DNA of 64,000 nt, taken from positions 1 to 64,000 of the forward strand of contig JAUIHI010000019.1 in the NCBI GenBank assembly GCA_030432295.1, in the 5' to 3' direction. The position numbers and the translations under genes were made by a program. This DNA comes from Anaerolineae bacterium. Lineage in GTDB: Bacteria > Chloroflexota > Anaerolineae > Caldilineales > Caldilineaceae. This document shows positions 38,262 through 48,120 of this stretch, piece by piece (positions within the stretch are counted from its first letter, which is position 1; each line of letters begins with the position of its first letter). The notes beneath the pieces are model-generated. The model did not search any database and was not told where the DNA came from. It saw only the letters and a list, made by a program, of their open reading frames with translations.

Positions 38262-38376
38262 ACTCAATTGTCGCTCCCTTCCATTTCTTCTGTCTGGGCA
38301 GGCCACTCTGCCTGTCTGGGAGTAGGACGAGACCCACAGGGCTATTGTTCCCGCAAGTGCGCCCGCTGTTGCGCCG

Positions 38377-38622
38377 CTAGCCCATACGTACCAGAAGATC
38401 CCGGATTATACTCAGCGCGATAAAGACGACAATCGGCGAAATGTCGATCATTCCCAGGGGGGGAATCAGGCGGCGGGCAGGTTCCAGCACCGGGTCTGTC
38501 ACCTGGACAAGCATCTGGACAATCGGATTGTACGGGTCCAGGTTAGGAATCCAGGTCATTAGAATCCGAATCAGCAGGACAAATGTATAGATTTCGATAA
38601 TACGCGCCAACAATAAAAACAT
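38377..38622 (-). CDS. yggT: YggT-family membrane protein
   Basis: 81 residues with two membrane helices (about 3-22 and 60-78) and the family motif LIRILMTWIPNLDPYNPIVQMLVQVTDPVLEPARRLIPP. YggT proteins normally follow yggS-proC near division genes and are linked to membrane stability. Here a 2-kb propeller gene separates it from proC. Confidence 0.92.
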   Translation of the reverse strand: MFLLLARIIEIYTFVLLIRILMTWIPNLDPYNPIVQMLVQVTDPVLEPARRLIPPLGMIDISPIVVFIALSIIRDLLVRMG

Positions 38623-38674
38623 TACCTTCTACCTCTCTATTCAGTGATGATCAGCAAAATTTATAGTATTCTCA

Positions 38675-38708
38675 CTGTCGGTGGACTGCCGACAGCGGAC
38701 CACCGGTA
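38675..38708. repeat. Short heptamer-periodic inverted repeat
   Basis: CGGTGG...CCACCG enclosing GGACTGC/CGACAGC words at 7-nt steps, between the propeller gene stop and yggT. Words match those at 23114 and 53690. Confidence 0.55.
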
Positions 38709-38727
38709 GATGTCCGGCTACAATGTT

Positions 38728-40725
38728 TTATCGAGTGATGGAGGGTAGATAGAGATACGAATCTTGTTCTCCATAACGAAGAATCCGCAGGCTGTCGCCA
38801 GCTAAATAGATATGCTGCTCATCTATAAATATCCCTGTTCCACCTTCAGGTATAGATACCAATTCAGTAATCCCTGCGGGGTTTGACACATCTAGCACCT
38901 TTAGCTCTCCTTGTACATATTTGTCCCCAGTAGCCAAAAAGGCTGTATTACCAGAGAAGGCAATGTCCTGAACCGAGTATTTTGTCTCATGCTTAGGTAG
39001 CAAAACCGGGTTCGCCGGATTAGCGACATCTACAACGTGTATACTCCCACCACTGGAATACCCACTTGCCATAACATAGGCAAATCCATCTTTGACGGTA
39101 ACGCTCCAAGTCTGTTGGGATGTCAGCAAAGGCAAGGAAACTTCACTCAGCTTTTTTGGATCACTCCGATTGCTAATATCGACTATGATTAGTTTGCCAC
39201 CTATATCTGCAAGATAGGCTACGTCTCCCATAACATACACACCATAGATGTGGCTGCCATCAGCGTAAGCCCCAACTTCTGTTGGTTCGGCTGGATCGGA
39301 CACATCGTAAATCCGCAATCCGTCCACTGTATTGGCCAAATAGACGGTCGTTCCCACCACCATCAAGTCATCCACGTACCAACTCATGACGATTTTCTTC
39401 ACAACGGTTGGATTGGTTGGATCTGAAATATCTATGATCCAAAAAGAGTGACCCTCTGCATCCGCTATGTACAGCAAGCTGCCCGCAACTTGTATACGGT
39501 ATGGGTCACCGTCTAATTCCAAATAGCCAACATCTTTTGGTGAATTTGGCTGTGAAATGTCTACAACCCGTAGCCCGTCGAACCAACGACCAACAACGTA
39601 CGCATAACTCCCCGACACAAATACATCACCGGCATCTGCCACAGTTCGATAGCTTCCTAAGGCAGCAGGCTGGCTCGGATTCGATATGTCGACCACTTCA
39701 ATACCGATGACTGTGCTTGTTAAGTATGCCGCCTTTCCTAGTACGTAGAGTCCCAAACCATATGAATTCGTGTCAAAATTATAGGAAGCAATTTTGACCA
39801 GATTGCTGGGATCTGATACATCAATCAGATCAAGGCGATGGCTTTTTAAAAAATATCCAACATTATCTTGAATCACGATACGATAGATATACTCATCGTA
39901 CAGACCAATTTGCTGTGGATCGGTTGGATCACTCACATCTAGTACGGAAACACCTTGGTACCTACCATCGGCAAAATATGCCGTCGTTCCCTCAACTACT
40001 ACATCACCACCTTGGCTTGGAAATGGACGAGCGAAACTACCGCTTAGCGTTGGTTCGGTTGGTTTCGATACATCGACAATGTATAATTCTCCATATAGGC
40101 TAGATTCACCAACTGTAGGATCATAATGGGTATATGTGAGATAAACCTGTTGGCCCGATATAGCAATGCTCTGTGCTCCTCCCGCATCTATGACAGGCAC
40201 TGTATAACTACCAGTTGCCGAAATATTGGCTGGGTTAGTTACATCGATGATGTGGAAACCCGTCTTATGTGTGAAGTAAACAAATCCTCCGGCCACGGAA
40301 AGTTGACCAGCGTAATCAGCGGCATAATGACCAATTTTTCGCGGGGCAGATGAATTAGTAACATCAACCACATAGACGCCAGCGGTGCCAACTGTTACAA
40401 ACGCATATCCATTGTCAACAACAAGATCATTTACCCGGCCCGATAAATACGTTCGACTCAGCACCATAGGTCTAGCCGGGTCCGCCATATCTATAATTGC
40501 CAGACCAGATCCTTCTGCAATGTATGCAATTGTCCCAACTGCATACACGCGTCGCATTGTTCCACCAATATAACTAACAGGGGCAATGGCTGTATCTCCG
40601 TCTATCTCCACTTCGTGATTATCGTTGAATGTAGAGGCGCGGACACCTGTCACAGGAACAATGACTGACCAAATTGCTATCGTTGTTACAAAAATCCGTA
40701 ACCAGCAGTGTTTGATAGTCAGCAT
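38728..40725 (-). CDS. Secreted LVIVD-repeat beta-propeller protein, AT-rich, YLP tail
   Basis: 665 residues. A signal peptide (about 1-30) is followed by some twelve LVIVD-type blades, each with xxYVxxGxxGLxVVDISxPxxPxxLGSY-like sequence (for example VYVVDVTNSSAPRKIGHY). The C-terminus is YLYLPSITR. LVIVD proteins are exported and of unknown function, possibly binding other surface proteins. Its base composition is clearly more AT-rich than the neighbours. It splits proC from yggT, so recent arrival by transfer is likely. Confidence 0.88.
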   Translation of the reverse strand: MLTIKHCWLRIFVTTIAIWSVIVPVTGVRASTFNDNHEVEIDGDTAIAPVSYIGGTMRRVYAVGTIAYIAEGSGLAIIDMADPARPMVLSRTYLSGRVNDLVVDNGYAFVTVGTAGVYVVDVTNSSAPRKIGHYAADYAGQLSVAGGFVYFTHKTGFHIIDVTNPANISATGSYTVPVIDAGGAQSIAISGQQVYLTYTHYDPTVGESSLYGELYIVDVSKPTEPTLSGSFARPFPSQGGDVVVEGTTAYFADGRYQGVSVLDVSDPTDPQQIGLYDEYIYRIVIQDNVGYFLKSHRLDLIDVSDPSNLVKIASYNFDTNSYGLGLYVLGKAAYLTSTVIGIEVVDISNPSQPAALGSYRTVADAGDVFVSGSYAYVVGRWFDGLRVVDISQPNSPKDVGYLELDGDPYRIQVAGSLLYIADAEGHSFWIIDISDPTNPTVVKKIVMSWYVDDLMVVGTTVYLANTVDGLRIYDVSDPAEPTEVGAYADGSHIYGVYVMGDVAYLADIGGKLIIVDISNRSDPKKLSEVSLPLLTSQQTWSVTVKDGFAYVMASGYSSGGSIHVVDVANPANPVLLPKHETKYSVQDIAFSGNTAFLATGDKYVQGELKVLDVSNPAGITELVSIPEGGTGIFIDEQHIYLAGDSLRILRYGEQDSYLYLPSITR

Positions 40726-40795
40726 ATTACCTTACCCCTTCTGAGATACGATTGATTCGAAATCCAAACAGAAGCCAGTTTATATAAACAGAGTT

Positions 40796-41629
40796 CTACC
40801 CGTCCGTGGCCTCGCTCAGATCGCCCAATTCTTCGCTGCGTGCCGCGGCCGCGGCCACCGCTTCGATCAGCGCGGCCCGCACGCTTCGCTGTTCCAATAT
40901 GAGAGAACCCGCCGCGGTGGTTCCGCCGGGACTGGTCACCCGATTGCGCAGGTCTGCCGGGTGAAGATTGCTCTCCCGCATCAGCGCGAGGCTGCCCTCA
41001 ATCGTCTGCAGGACCATCCGCTCGGCCTGGGCACGGCTGAAACCGATGTGAACCCCGGCGTCGATCAGCCCTTCGATCAGCAGAAAAACAAAGCCCGGCC
41101 CGGATCCGCTCAGCCCGGTGGCCAGGTCGATGGCGTGCTCGTCGTCCACAAAAAAGGCATCACCCATGGCTTCCAGAATCATCTGGGCCTGGCCTTTGTC
41201 GTCGGCGGTGACAGCGGACGTAGCGGTCCAGACGGTCATTCCCTTGCCCACCTGGGCGGGGGTGTTGGGCATAGAGCGCACAATCCGTTCGTGGCTCAGT
41301 CCCCGGCGCAGGCTGCTGATGCGCACACCGGCCATAATGCTGATCACCAGCGTCTCCGGTTGGAGAAGACCGGCGAGACCGGGCAATACTTTGTCCAGCA
41401 CCTGTGGTTTGACGGCCAAAATGAGAATCGACGCGCCTGTGGCCGCCGCGCTGTTCTCGGCCTCTACGCCCACGCCGTACTCAGTGCGCAAATAATCACG
41501 CCGTGCCGGCACAGGATCGGCCACAGCCACCTGCTCCGGCTGGGCAAGTCCACCCAAGACCAGTCGCTTGAGAATGGCTTCGGCCATTGCGCCGCCGCCG
41601 ATAAAGGCAATCTTTCCGCTCAGTTGCAT
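40796..41629 (-). CDS. proC: Pyrroline-5-carboxylate reductase
   Basis: Last step of proline synthesis, NADPH-dependent. 277 residues from ATG 41629, which has GGGAG at 9 nt; the ATG at 41638 would overlap it. Rossmann motif [14 protein letters not shown], then [28 protein letters not shown] and the C-terminal [12 protein letters not shown] signature. It follows yggS across a GAAGTTCGAC hairpin, the usual yggS-proC order. Confidence 0.95.
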   Translation of the reverse strand: MQLSGKIAFIGGGAMAEAILKRLVLGGLAQPEQVAVADPVPARRDYLRTEYGVGVEAENSAAATGASILILAVKPQVLDKVLPGLAGLLQPETLVISIMAGVRISSLRRGLSHERIVRSMPNTPAQVGKGMTVWTATSAVTADDKGQAQMILEAMGDAFFVDDEHAIDLATGLSGSGPGFVFLLIEGLIDAGVHIGFSRAQAERMVLQTIEGSLALMRESNLHPADLRNRVTSPGGTTAAGSLILEQRSVRAALIEAVAAAAARSEELGDLSEATDG

Positions 41630-41654
41630 TGAACCCATCTCCCGTTGGAGAATC

Positions 41655-41688
41655 AGAAGTTCGACTTTTCAGAAAAAGTCGAACTTCT
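41655..41688. repeat. GAAGTTCGAC hairpin, copy 3
   Basis: Perfect 15-bp arms 41655-41669 and 41674-41688, identical to the arms at 11587, with loop CAGA. Sits in the yggS-proC spacer; the last base forms part of the yggS stop codon. Confidence 0.9.
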
Positions 41689-42428
41689 CAGTCCCGCTTT
41701 CCAAAAATAGCCGTGCCGACCCGCACAATTGTAGCGCCTTCTTCAATCGCCACCTCAAAATCGTTTGTCATTCCCATAGAAAGATGCCGCCAATCCCCCT
41801 GGGGGAAACGCTCCCGAATTTCGTCCAGCAGCAGGCGCAGGCGGCGAAAGGTGGGGCGAGTGGCCTCGGCATCGCTCTCCAGAGGGGCCATCGTCATCAG
41901 CCCTTGCAGATGCAGCCCCGGCAGGGCCAGCAGATCGGGCAGCGCGTCCAGCAGCGCTTCCGGCGTGAAGCCGTGTTTGCTCTCTTCGCCGCTGACATTG
42001 ACTTCCAGCAGCCCGTTCACTGTCTGCCCCGCGGCGGTGGCGTCCCGGCTCAGCCGTTCGGCCAGCTTGCGGGTGTCCACCGAATGGACCAGGGCAAAGG
42101 GACCGACGGCCTGTTTGCTCTTGCGGCTCTGGATAGTGCCGATGGCGTGCCAACGGATGCCTGTCAAGTCTTGGCGCTCGGCCAGCCCGACCTTTTCCCA
42201 GAGTTCTTCCAGCCGATTCTCGCCAAAATCTACTTGCCCGGCCGCGGCCAATTCGGCAATCATCTCGAACGGTTTTGTCTTGCTAACCGCTACGAGTGTA
42301 ACCGTCTGGGGGTCGCGCCCGGCTCGATGCGCGGCCCCGGCAATCCGGGCTTGCACCTGGGCCAGGCGAGCGGCCAAAGAGGGTTCATCTTCTGGGGTTG
42401 GGGGCTGGGGAAGGAATTGTTTTGACAT
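41688..42428 (-). CDS. yggS: YggS/PLPBP-family pyridoxal-phosphate homeostasis protein
   Basis: 246 residues from ATG 42428; longer frames run into a repeat. PLP-binding Lys in [11 protein letters not shown] and the motifs [44 protein letters not shown] and [13 protein letters not shown] define the family. It buffers PLP and affects amino- and keto-acid balance. Pairs with proC. Confidence 0.94.
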   Translation of the reverse strand: MSKQFLPQPPTPEDEPSLAARLAQVQARIAGAAHRAGRDPQTVTLVAVSKTKPFEMIAELAAAGQVDFGENRLEELWEKVGLAERQDLTGIRWHAIGTIQSRKSKQAVGPFALVHSVDTRKLAERLSRDATAAGQTVNGLLEVNVSGEESKHGFTPEALLDALPDLLALPGLHLQGLMTMAPLESDAEATRPTFRRLRLLLDEIRERFPQGDWRHLSMGMTNDFEVAIEEGATIVRVGTAIFGKRD

Positions 42429-42469
42429 GAGGGGATTGTACCAGTGATTGGACCGAGGAGCAAAGGAAT

Positions 42470-42525
42470 GGTTGGGTAAATGGCAGGGCGAGCAGCGATC
42501 AAACCAGCGCTGCCATTTACCCAAC
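42470..42525. terminator. 17-bp inverted repeat downstream of the duplicated secreted protein
   Basis: GGTTGGGTAAATGGCAG and its complement flank a 24-nt loop. Lies 12 nt past the stop of the 748-residue gene and about 40 nt before yggS; may terminate or process the transcript. Confidence 0.6.
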
Positions 42526-42536
42526 CAACAGAAATG

Positions 42537-44783
42537 TCAACGGGTCACAAAAGGAACGAAAACGTGGAAATTCTTCGGCGTCTCTTCCTGGCGGAAGGTG
42601 ACCGACACCGGCTCGGACCAGACGCCCAGGAAGCGGTGGTTGGGGAACGCTCCTTCCGGGCCGTCCTCTGGCTGTTCGGAGAAGGCGCGAATGCGCAGGA
42701 AGTGGGGCACATTGACCGCCTGGCTGACAAACAGTTCGCTGCCCGCGGGCTGGCGGGATTGCCAGGGCAGCCACTCGCCCGTTTCGCCCACCCGATATTC
42801 GATGTCATAGGTGGCCGCGTAGCGTCCCGCTGGAATTGTGCGGATCGGACCGCTGATCTCCCCTGACCATTCCACTTCGATCTGATAGTTGTCCACCTCG
42901 CTGGGCAGATCGCCCAACTGGGCCGAGGGCGACGCCAGGAGCAGAAAGCCGTCGATGAAGGCGTGGGCGCCGTGCCAGCGGAAGGGGCTGTTGATGCGGG
43001 CAAAGACAGTAATCGTCTCGCTCTCTGCCCGTGCGCTGACCTGCAAATTCTGCCAGCCCATCCGCTCGCCGTTCTCGATAAAATTGTGCCGGTTCTCGGC
43101 CCAAATGACTGTCTCGGCCAGAGGGTCAGTGCCGCCGGTGGGGTCAATGCCCAGCATCTTCGCCATATAGAAACCGTCTGGGCAGTCGTTGGGGACAGCG
43201 CTGCCGCCGCAGAGGGAGAGCATCCACCCGCTCAGGCTGTAGTCTGTGCCAACGGTGGCCCCGGTCTGCTGGTAGAGTGCCACGTCAAAGGGCTTGCCTG
43301 GCTCTGGCGGTGTCTCGATGTCCTGGGCGCGGACGGTCTGGCTGTCCTCGCCGTCGATGCGCTCCACGTGCGCGCTGCCGTTGCAATCGTCCCCGGCGTA
43401 GTGCATCCGGGTGCTGTAGAGCCAGGGCGCACCGCTGATGAAGACCGGCGTCCAGCCCACAGCCACCCGCATCAACCCGCCGGTGGAGGATTCCAATTGA
43501 TAGGTCCCTACTTTGCATTCAAATCCAGGATTGATCAGCGCGGGCGCAAGGATGGCTGGCTGCGCAGGCACTTCCGGTTCCTCCGGCTCTTCAGGAACAA
43601 CCGGTTCCTCTGGCTGAACGGCTTGTGTGAAGACAATTGAGACCGGCTCGGACCAGACGCCCAGGAAGCGGTGGTTGGGGAACGCCCCCTCCGGGCCGTC
43701 CTCCGGCTGTTCGGAGAAGGCGCGGACGCGGAAGAAGTGGGGCACGTCAAGGGTGTCGGCCAGAAAGAAGGCACTGCCCGCGGGCTGGCGGAATTGCCAG
43801 GGCAACCAGTCGCCCGTTTCGCCCACCCGGTATTCGATGTCGTAGGTGGCCGCATAGCGCCCAGCGGGAATGTCGCGTATCCCCTGGCTGATGTCGCCTG
43901 TCCACTGAATTTCGATCTGTTCGTCATTCACTTCGCTGGGCAGATCGCCCAACTGGGCGGAGGGCGATTCCAGCAACAGAAAGCCGTCGATGAAGGCGTG
44001 GGCGCCGTGCCAGCGGAAAGGGCTGTTGATGCGGCCAAAGACAGTAATCGTCTCGCTTTCTGCCCGTGCGCTGACCTGCAAATTCTGCCAGCCCACCCGT
44101 TCGCCGTTTTCGATGAAGTTGTGCCGGTTCTCGGCCCAGATGACTGTCTCGGCCAACGGGTCAGTGCCGCCGGTGGGGTCGATGCCCAGCATCTTCGCCA
44201 TATAGAAACCGTCGGGGCAGTCGTTGGGTACAGCGCTGCCGCCGCAGAGGGAGAGCATCCACCCGCTCAGGCTGTAGTCTGTGCCGACAGTGGCCGCGGT
44301 CTGCTGGTAGAGGGCCACGTCAAAGGGCTTGCCCGGCTCTGGCGGTGTCTCGATGTCCTGGGCGCGGACGGTCTGGCTGTCTTCGCCGTCGATGCGTTCC
44401 ACGTGGGCACTGCCGTTGCAGTCGTCCCCGGCGTAGTGCATCCGGGTGCTGTAGAGCCAGGGTGCACCGCTGATGAAGACCGGCGTCCAGCCCACAGCCA
44501 CCCGCATCAGTCCGCCGGTGGAGGATTCCACCTGATAGGTCCCCACTTTGCATTCAAATCCAGGATTGATCAGCATAGGCACTCCTGTCGGGTCTGGCGG
44601 AATGGTGGACGACGGCAAGTACGCCGACGACGTATCCGCGTTGGCTGCCCCGTGGGACGATAGCCAAAGGAAGATCAGCAAAACAACGCCCGGCCAAAAA
44701 ATAGACCAGCAGAGGAGAGTGTTGCGTGAAATCCGTTTGTCTTTGTCTAGGTAGGCTCTTCTATTGTCTAACAAAACGCGCAT
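42537..44783 (-). CDS. Secreted protein with two near-identical 345-residue modules and a VP-type tail
   Basis: 748 residues from ATG 44783 (GAGG 9 nt upstream). A signal-anchor (about 25-50) is followed by two copies of one module: LINPGFECKVGTYQ..., a jelly-roll-like domain (GWTPVFISGAPWLYSTRMHYAGDDC), then a fibronectin-III-like domain (DIEYRVGETGDWLPWQFRQPAGS). A Pro/Glu linker separates the modules, and the C-terminus is FHVFVPFVTR. The DNA of the two modules repeats at exactly 1035 bp with few differences, so the duplication is recent. LINPGFE domains often bind carbohydrate; that is inference. Confidence 0.85.
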   Translation of the reverse strand: MRVLLDNRRAYLDKDKRISRNTLLCWSIFWPGVVLLIFLWLSSHGAANADTSSAYLPSSTIPPDPTGVPMLINPGFECKVGTYQVESSTGGLMRVAVGWTPVFISGAPWLYSTRMHYAGDDCNGSAHVERIDGEDSQTVRAQDIETPPEPGKPFDVALYQQTAATVGTDYSLSGWMLSLCGGSAVPNDCPDGFYMAKMLGIDPTGGTDPLAETVIWAENRHNFIENGERVGWQNLQVSARAESETITVFGRINSPFRWHGAHAFIDGFLLLESPSAQLGDLPSEVNDEQIEIQWTGDISQGIRDIPAGRYAATYDIEYRVGETGDWLPWQFRQPAGSAFFLADTLDVPHFFRVRAFSEQPEDGPEGAFPNHRFLGVWSEPVSIVFTQAVQPEEPVVPEEPEEPEVPAQPAILAPALINPGFECKVGTYQLESSTGGLMRVAVGWTPVFISGAPWLYSTRMHYAGDDCNGSAHVERIDGEDSQTVRAQDIETPPEPGKPFDVALYQQTGATVGTDYSLSGWMLSLCGGSAVPNDCPDGFYMAKMLGIDPTGGTDPLAETVIWAENRHNFIENGERMGWQNLQVSARAESETITVFARINSPFRWHGAHAFIDGFLLLASPSAQLGDLPSEVDNYQIEVEWSGEISGPIRTIPAGRYAATYDIEYRVGETGEWLPWQSRQPAGSELFVSQAVNVPHFLRIRAFSEQPEDGPEGAFPNHRFLGVWSEPVSVTFRQEETPKNFHVFVPFVTR

Positions 44784-45068
44784 TTCGTCCAACCTCTATT
44801 TTCTATACATAAACAGTTTGCTTGCTGCATAGGTATACCAAGACAGGAAGCCGCTTTCCATAGGGAACTTTGCTCATCTGCCGGCAGCGCATCTGCTTTG
44901 AAACCGTTTTGAATAGAGATTGTAATAGAAACTACTTTGCCTGTGCGTCGGGCGTGCTAAAGTAGCGGCACGACAAAATATGTGCAAAATATTGACAATA
45001 ATTACTTTGTCGTCGATTTACAGGCTTTACCGAATAGTTTTGTCCAATTTCACCAGGAGATTTGACCG

Positions 45069-46463
45069 ATGAAGAAGTACATTGTAGTGACGCTTTTGCT
45101 GAGTTTGACGCTGATTTTCGCGGCTTGTGCAGCACCTGCAACACCAGAGCCAACCGCTGTACCAGCGCCGACCGAAGCCCCTATGCCCGAAATGATGAAT
45201 ATTGTGGAGACAGCGGTTGCAGCGGGCAGTTTTAATACGCTGGTTGCCGCAGTGAGCGCTGCCGGTTTGGCGGACACTTTGGCCGGTGAAGGTCCCTTCA
45301 CTGTCTTCGCCCCGACTGACGACGCCTTTGCAGCCCTGCCCGACGGGACGATTGATGCACTGTTGGCCGACCCCTCCGGCGACCTGACCCAGATTCTGCT
45401 CTATCACGTCTTGAGCGGGAAGGTAATGGCCGAGGCTGTGACTGATGGCCTGGAAGTGGAGACTTTGCAGGGTTCGATGGTGAAGTTCAGCATTGTTGAC
45501 GGCAAGCCGATGATCAATGACGCAATGATTGTCACCACCGACATTGAAGCCAGCAACGGCGTGATTCACGTGATTGATGCGGTCATCCTGCCCCCGGCTG
45601 AAGAAGAAGCTGCCATGCCGGAGATGAACATTGTGGAGACTGCGGTGGCCGCAGGTGGTTTTGACACACTGGTTGCTGCCGTGACCGCTGCCAATCTGGT
45701 GGATGCGCTGTCCGGCGAAGGTCCCTTCACTGTCTTTGCCCCGACCGATGACGCCTTTGCCGCCCTGCCCGAAGGAACGATTGATGCGCTGTTGGCCGAC
45801 CCCTCCGGCGACCTGACCCAGATTCTGCTCTATCACGTCCTGAGTGGAAAGGTGATGGCCGAGGCTGTGGCTGATGGCCTGGAAGTGGAAACATTGCAGG
45901 GTTCGAATGTGATGTTCAGTATTGTTGACGGCAAGCCGATGATCAACGGCGCGACGATTATCGCCACCGACATCGAAGCCAGCAACGGCGTGATTCACGT
46001 GATTGATGCGGTCATCCTGCCCCCGGCTGAAGAAGAAGCAGCCATGCCGGAGATGAACATTGTGGAGACAGCAGTGGCCGCAGGTGGTTTTGACACACTG
46101 GTTGCTGCCGTGACCGCTGCCAATCTGGTGGACGCCTTGTCCGGCGAAGGCCCCTTCACTGTCTTTGCCCCGACCGACGAAGCCTTTGCCGCCCTGCCCG
46201 CCGGGACGATTGATGCCCTGTTGGCCGACCCCTCCGGGGACCTGACCCAGATTCTGCTCTATCACGTCCTGAGTGGGAAGGTGATGGCCGAGGCTGTGGC
46301 TGATGGCCTGGAAGTGGAGACCTTGCAGGGTTCGAATGTGATGTTCAGTATTGTTGACGGCAAGCCGATGATAAATGGCGCGACGATTATCGCCACCGAC
46401 ATCGAAGCCAGCAACGGTGTAATTCACGTCATTGATGCAGTGATTACACCTCCCGCCGAATAG
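45069..46463 (+). CDS. Lipoprotein with three fasciclin (FAS1) domains
   Basis: 464 residues with lipobox FAAC (Cys about 19). Three FAS1 domains (about 43-178, 186-321 and 329-464) each have [22 protein letters not shown], the H1 motif [17 protein letters not shown] and a H2-like [12 protein letters not shown]. They are joined by short PPAEEEA linkers. FAS1 proteins mediate adhesion at cell surfaces. Repeat unit 429 bp; modules 2 and 3 are nearly identical in DNA. TTGACA at 44992 may be its -35 box, but the -10 is weak. AGGAG upstream of ATG. Confidence 0.95.
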   Translation: MKKYIVVTLLLSLTLIFAACAAPATPEPTAVPAPTEAPMPEMMNIVETAVAAGSFNTLVAAVSAAGLADTLAGEGPFTVFAPTDDAFAALPDGTIDALLADPSGDLTQILLYHVLSGKVMAEAVTDGLEVETLQGSMVKFSIVDGKPMINDAMIVTTDIEASNGVIHVIDAVILPPAEEEAAMPEMNIVETAVAAGGFDTLVAAVTAANLVDALSGEGPFTVFAPTDDAFAALPEGTIDALLADPSGDLTQILLYHVLSGKVMAEAVADGLEVETLQGSNVMFSIVDGKPMINGATIIATDIEASNGVIHVIDAVILPPAEEEAAMPEMNIVETAVAAGGFDTLVAAVTAANLVDALSGEGPFTVFAPTDEAFAALPAGTIDALLADPSGDLTQILLYHVLSGKVMAEAVADGLEVETLQGSNVMFSIVDGKPMINGATIIATDIEASNGVIHVIDAVITPPAE

Positions 46464-46515
46464 TAAATCTGAGCAAGAGCCTGTCTGTTCCCCCCAGACA
46501 GTTCACTATAAATCA

Positions 46516-46550
46516 GAAAGGGCAGCGGAATCATCCGCTGCCCTTTCTTT
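46516..46550. terminator. Bidirectional terminator between FAS1 gene and nth
   Basis: 14-bp stem GAAAGGGCAGCGGA / TCCGCTGCCCTTTC, loop ATCA, followed by TTT; convergent gene ends on both sides. Confidence 0.88.
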
Positions 46551-46602
46551 GTGTGACAGTCCAAATTGGGCGTGCCGCCATCCCAGGCGACACACCCGGG
46601 AT

Positions 46603-47241
46603 TCAAATTTCGGCAGAGGGGCAGAGATCGGCCAGTGTACACTGGCCACAGAGGGGTTTGCGGGCGTTGCAGACCCGTCGCCCGTGGAAGATGAGCAGGT
46701 GGGAGATGTCGATCCAAGCGGACTGGGGCAGGAGTGCCATCAACTCCTTCTCGATTTTTTCTGGTGTAGAACCTTCTACCAGCCCCAACTTCTGGGAGAG
46801 CCGCTTGACGTGGGTGTCCACCACCACCCCATCGGCCAGCCCAAAGCAGACCCCTCGCACTACATTGGCCGTCTTGCGTGCCACCCCGTGCAGAGAGAGC
46901 AGATCGTCCATCTCCCGGGGCACTTCGCCACCGAAATGCTCACAGATGGCTGCGCTGGACTCTTGCAGGGCCTTGGCTTTGTTGCGAAAGAAGCCGGTGG
47001 AGCGGATGACGTCCTCCAACTCTGCCCGGTCCGCGGCAGCCATCGCTTCCGGCGTGGGATAGCGGGCAAAGAGTGTGGGCGTCACCAGATTGACCCGCTC
47101 GTCGGTGCACTGGGCGGAGAGAATCGTAGCGCAGAGCAACTCAAAGGCGTTAGTGTGATGGAGCGCGCATTCTGCATCCGGGTGGGCCAGGCGCAGGCGA
47201 TGGGTGATTTCAGTAATGCGTTCGGAGGCTGGGGCTATCAT
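46603..47241 (-). CDS. nth: Endonuclease III (DNA glycosylase/AP lyase)
   Basis: 212 residues. Helix-hairpin-helix with catalytic Lys123 (LHGVARKTANVV), catalytic Asp142 (VVDTHVKR) and a 4Fe-4S loop of four Cys (191, 198, 201, 207; spacing C-x6-C-x2-C-x5-C). Removes oxidised pyrimidines in base excision repair. Complete and standard. An open frame covers the other strand but has no recognisable protein. Confidence 0.96.
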   Translation of the reverse strand: MIAPASERITEITHRLRLAHPDAECALHHTNAFELLCATILSAQCTDERVNLVTPTLFARYPTPEAMAAADRAELEDVIRSTGFFRNKAKALQESSAAICEHFGGEVPREMDDLLSLHGVARKTANVVRGVCFGLADGVVVDTHVKRLSQKLGLVEGSTPEKIEKELMALLPQSAWIDISHLLIFHGRRVCNARKPLCGQCTLADLCPSAEI

Positions 47242-47424
47242 TACTTGTCTCCTTTTGGGCCGATTGATCCTTGCCCCAGTCTACTACACCCGTCTCTTAT
47301 ACCCCAGTTCTTTCCTTCCATTTGCGTCTCCCCCCAAAATGTCTATACTGAAATAGACAAGCGCAACCCAACAAATCTCCAATCAACAATCTCAACTCGC
47401 CAATCCCCCACAGGAGACACACCC

Positions 47425-48108
47425 ATGACCACAAAAATCGCCCGTGTGGAACCCAAATTCAAAAGCCCCGGCCCCCATCCCAACGGCATCCAGGCGTCGC
47501 CCGAAGGTCTCTGGTGCATCGATCAGGGCAACCACAAAGTCACCCGCCAGGACTGGGACACCGGAAAAGTGAACTTCGAGGCCCAGACCGACACCGTCCA
47601 TTCCAGTGGCATTACCCTGGGCGGTGGCTATCTCTGGATTGCCTCCACCTACGAAGTCAAAATTGCCAAGCTGGACCCGGAAACGGGCAAAACCATCGCC
47701 AAATACGACTCCCCCGGCGCGGGGATTGTGGCCTGGCGACAGGGCGCGCCGGATGCGGGCGTCACCGGCGCGCACGGGCTGGAATGGAAGGACGGCAAAC
47801 TCTACGTCGCTTCGCCGCCTTCCCAGATGATCCACGTGATGGATCCGGAGACGTGGACCGAGACCCACAGCTTCCGTGCGCCGGGGCTGCGGGTCCACGG
47901 CCTGGCCTGGGGACGGGACGGCTTCCTGTGGGCCGCGGACACCAGCGCGGGGACGGTCAATCTGCTCGACCCTGCGGATGGCCGGGTGATGGATGTGCTC
48001 CGCGTACAGGCGCCGGTGGAGGTCCACGCGCTGACGATCTACCAGGACGTTCTCTGGTATGCGGACGCGGAGACCTGCCAGATCGGGCGACTGATTGTTG
48101 ATTCATAA
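47425..48108 (+). CDS. Small YncE/SMP-30-like beta-propeller protein
   Basis: 227 residues from ATG 47425 (AGGAG upstream), no signal peptide. Blade-like repeats GLWCIDQGNHKVTRQDW, GYLWIASTYEVKIAKLDPETGKT, GKLYVASPPSQMIHVMDPETW and GFLWAADTSAGTVNLLDPADG suggest a five-bladed-or-so propeller. Propellers of this kind may be lactonases or scaffolds. It is 12 nt before a DapA-family gene, so a joint sugar-acid role is plausible but unproven. The leader has AATCTCC/AATCAAC 7-nt words at 47373-47400. Confidence 0.75.
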   Translation: MTTKIARVEPKFKSPGPHPNGIQASPEGLWCIDQGNHKVTRQDWDTGKVNFEAQTDTVHSSGITLGGGYLWIASTYEVKIAKLDPETGKTIAKYDSPGAGIVAWRQGAPDAGVTGAHGLEWKDGKLYVASPPSQMIHVMDPETWTETHSFRAPGLRVHGLAWGRDGFLWAADTSAGTVNLLDPADGRVMDVLRVQAPVEVHALTIYQDVLWYADAETCQIGRLIVDS

Positions 48109-48120
48109 GGAGAATAGCTG

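Noticed and set aside
46549-47424. In-frame upstream extension of the propeller gene, antisense to nth
   Set aside because: The protein-like sequence starts at ATG 47425 with a ribosome-binding site; the extension mirrors nth.
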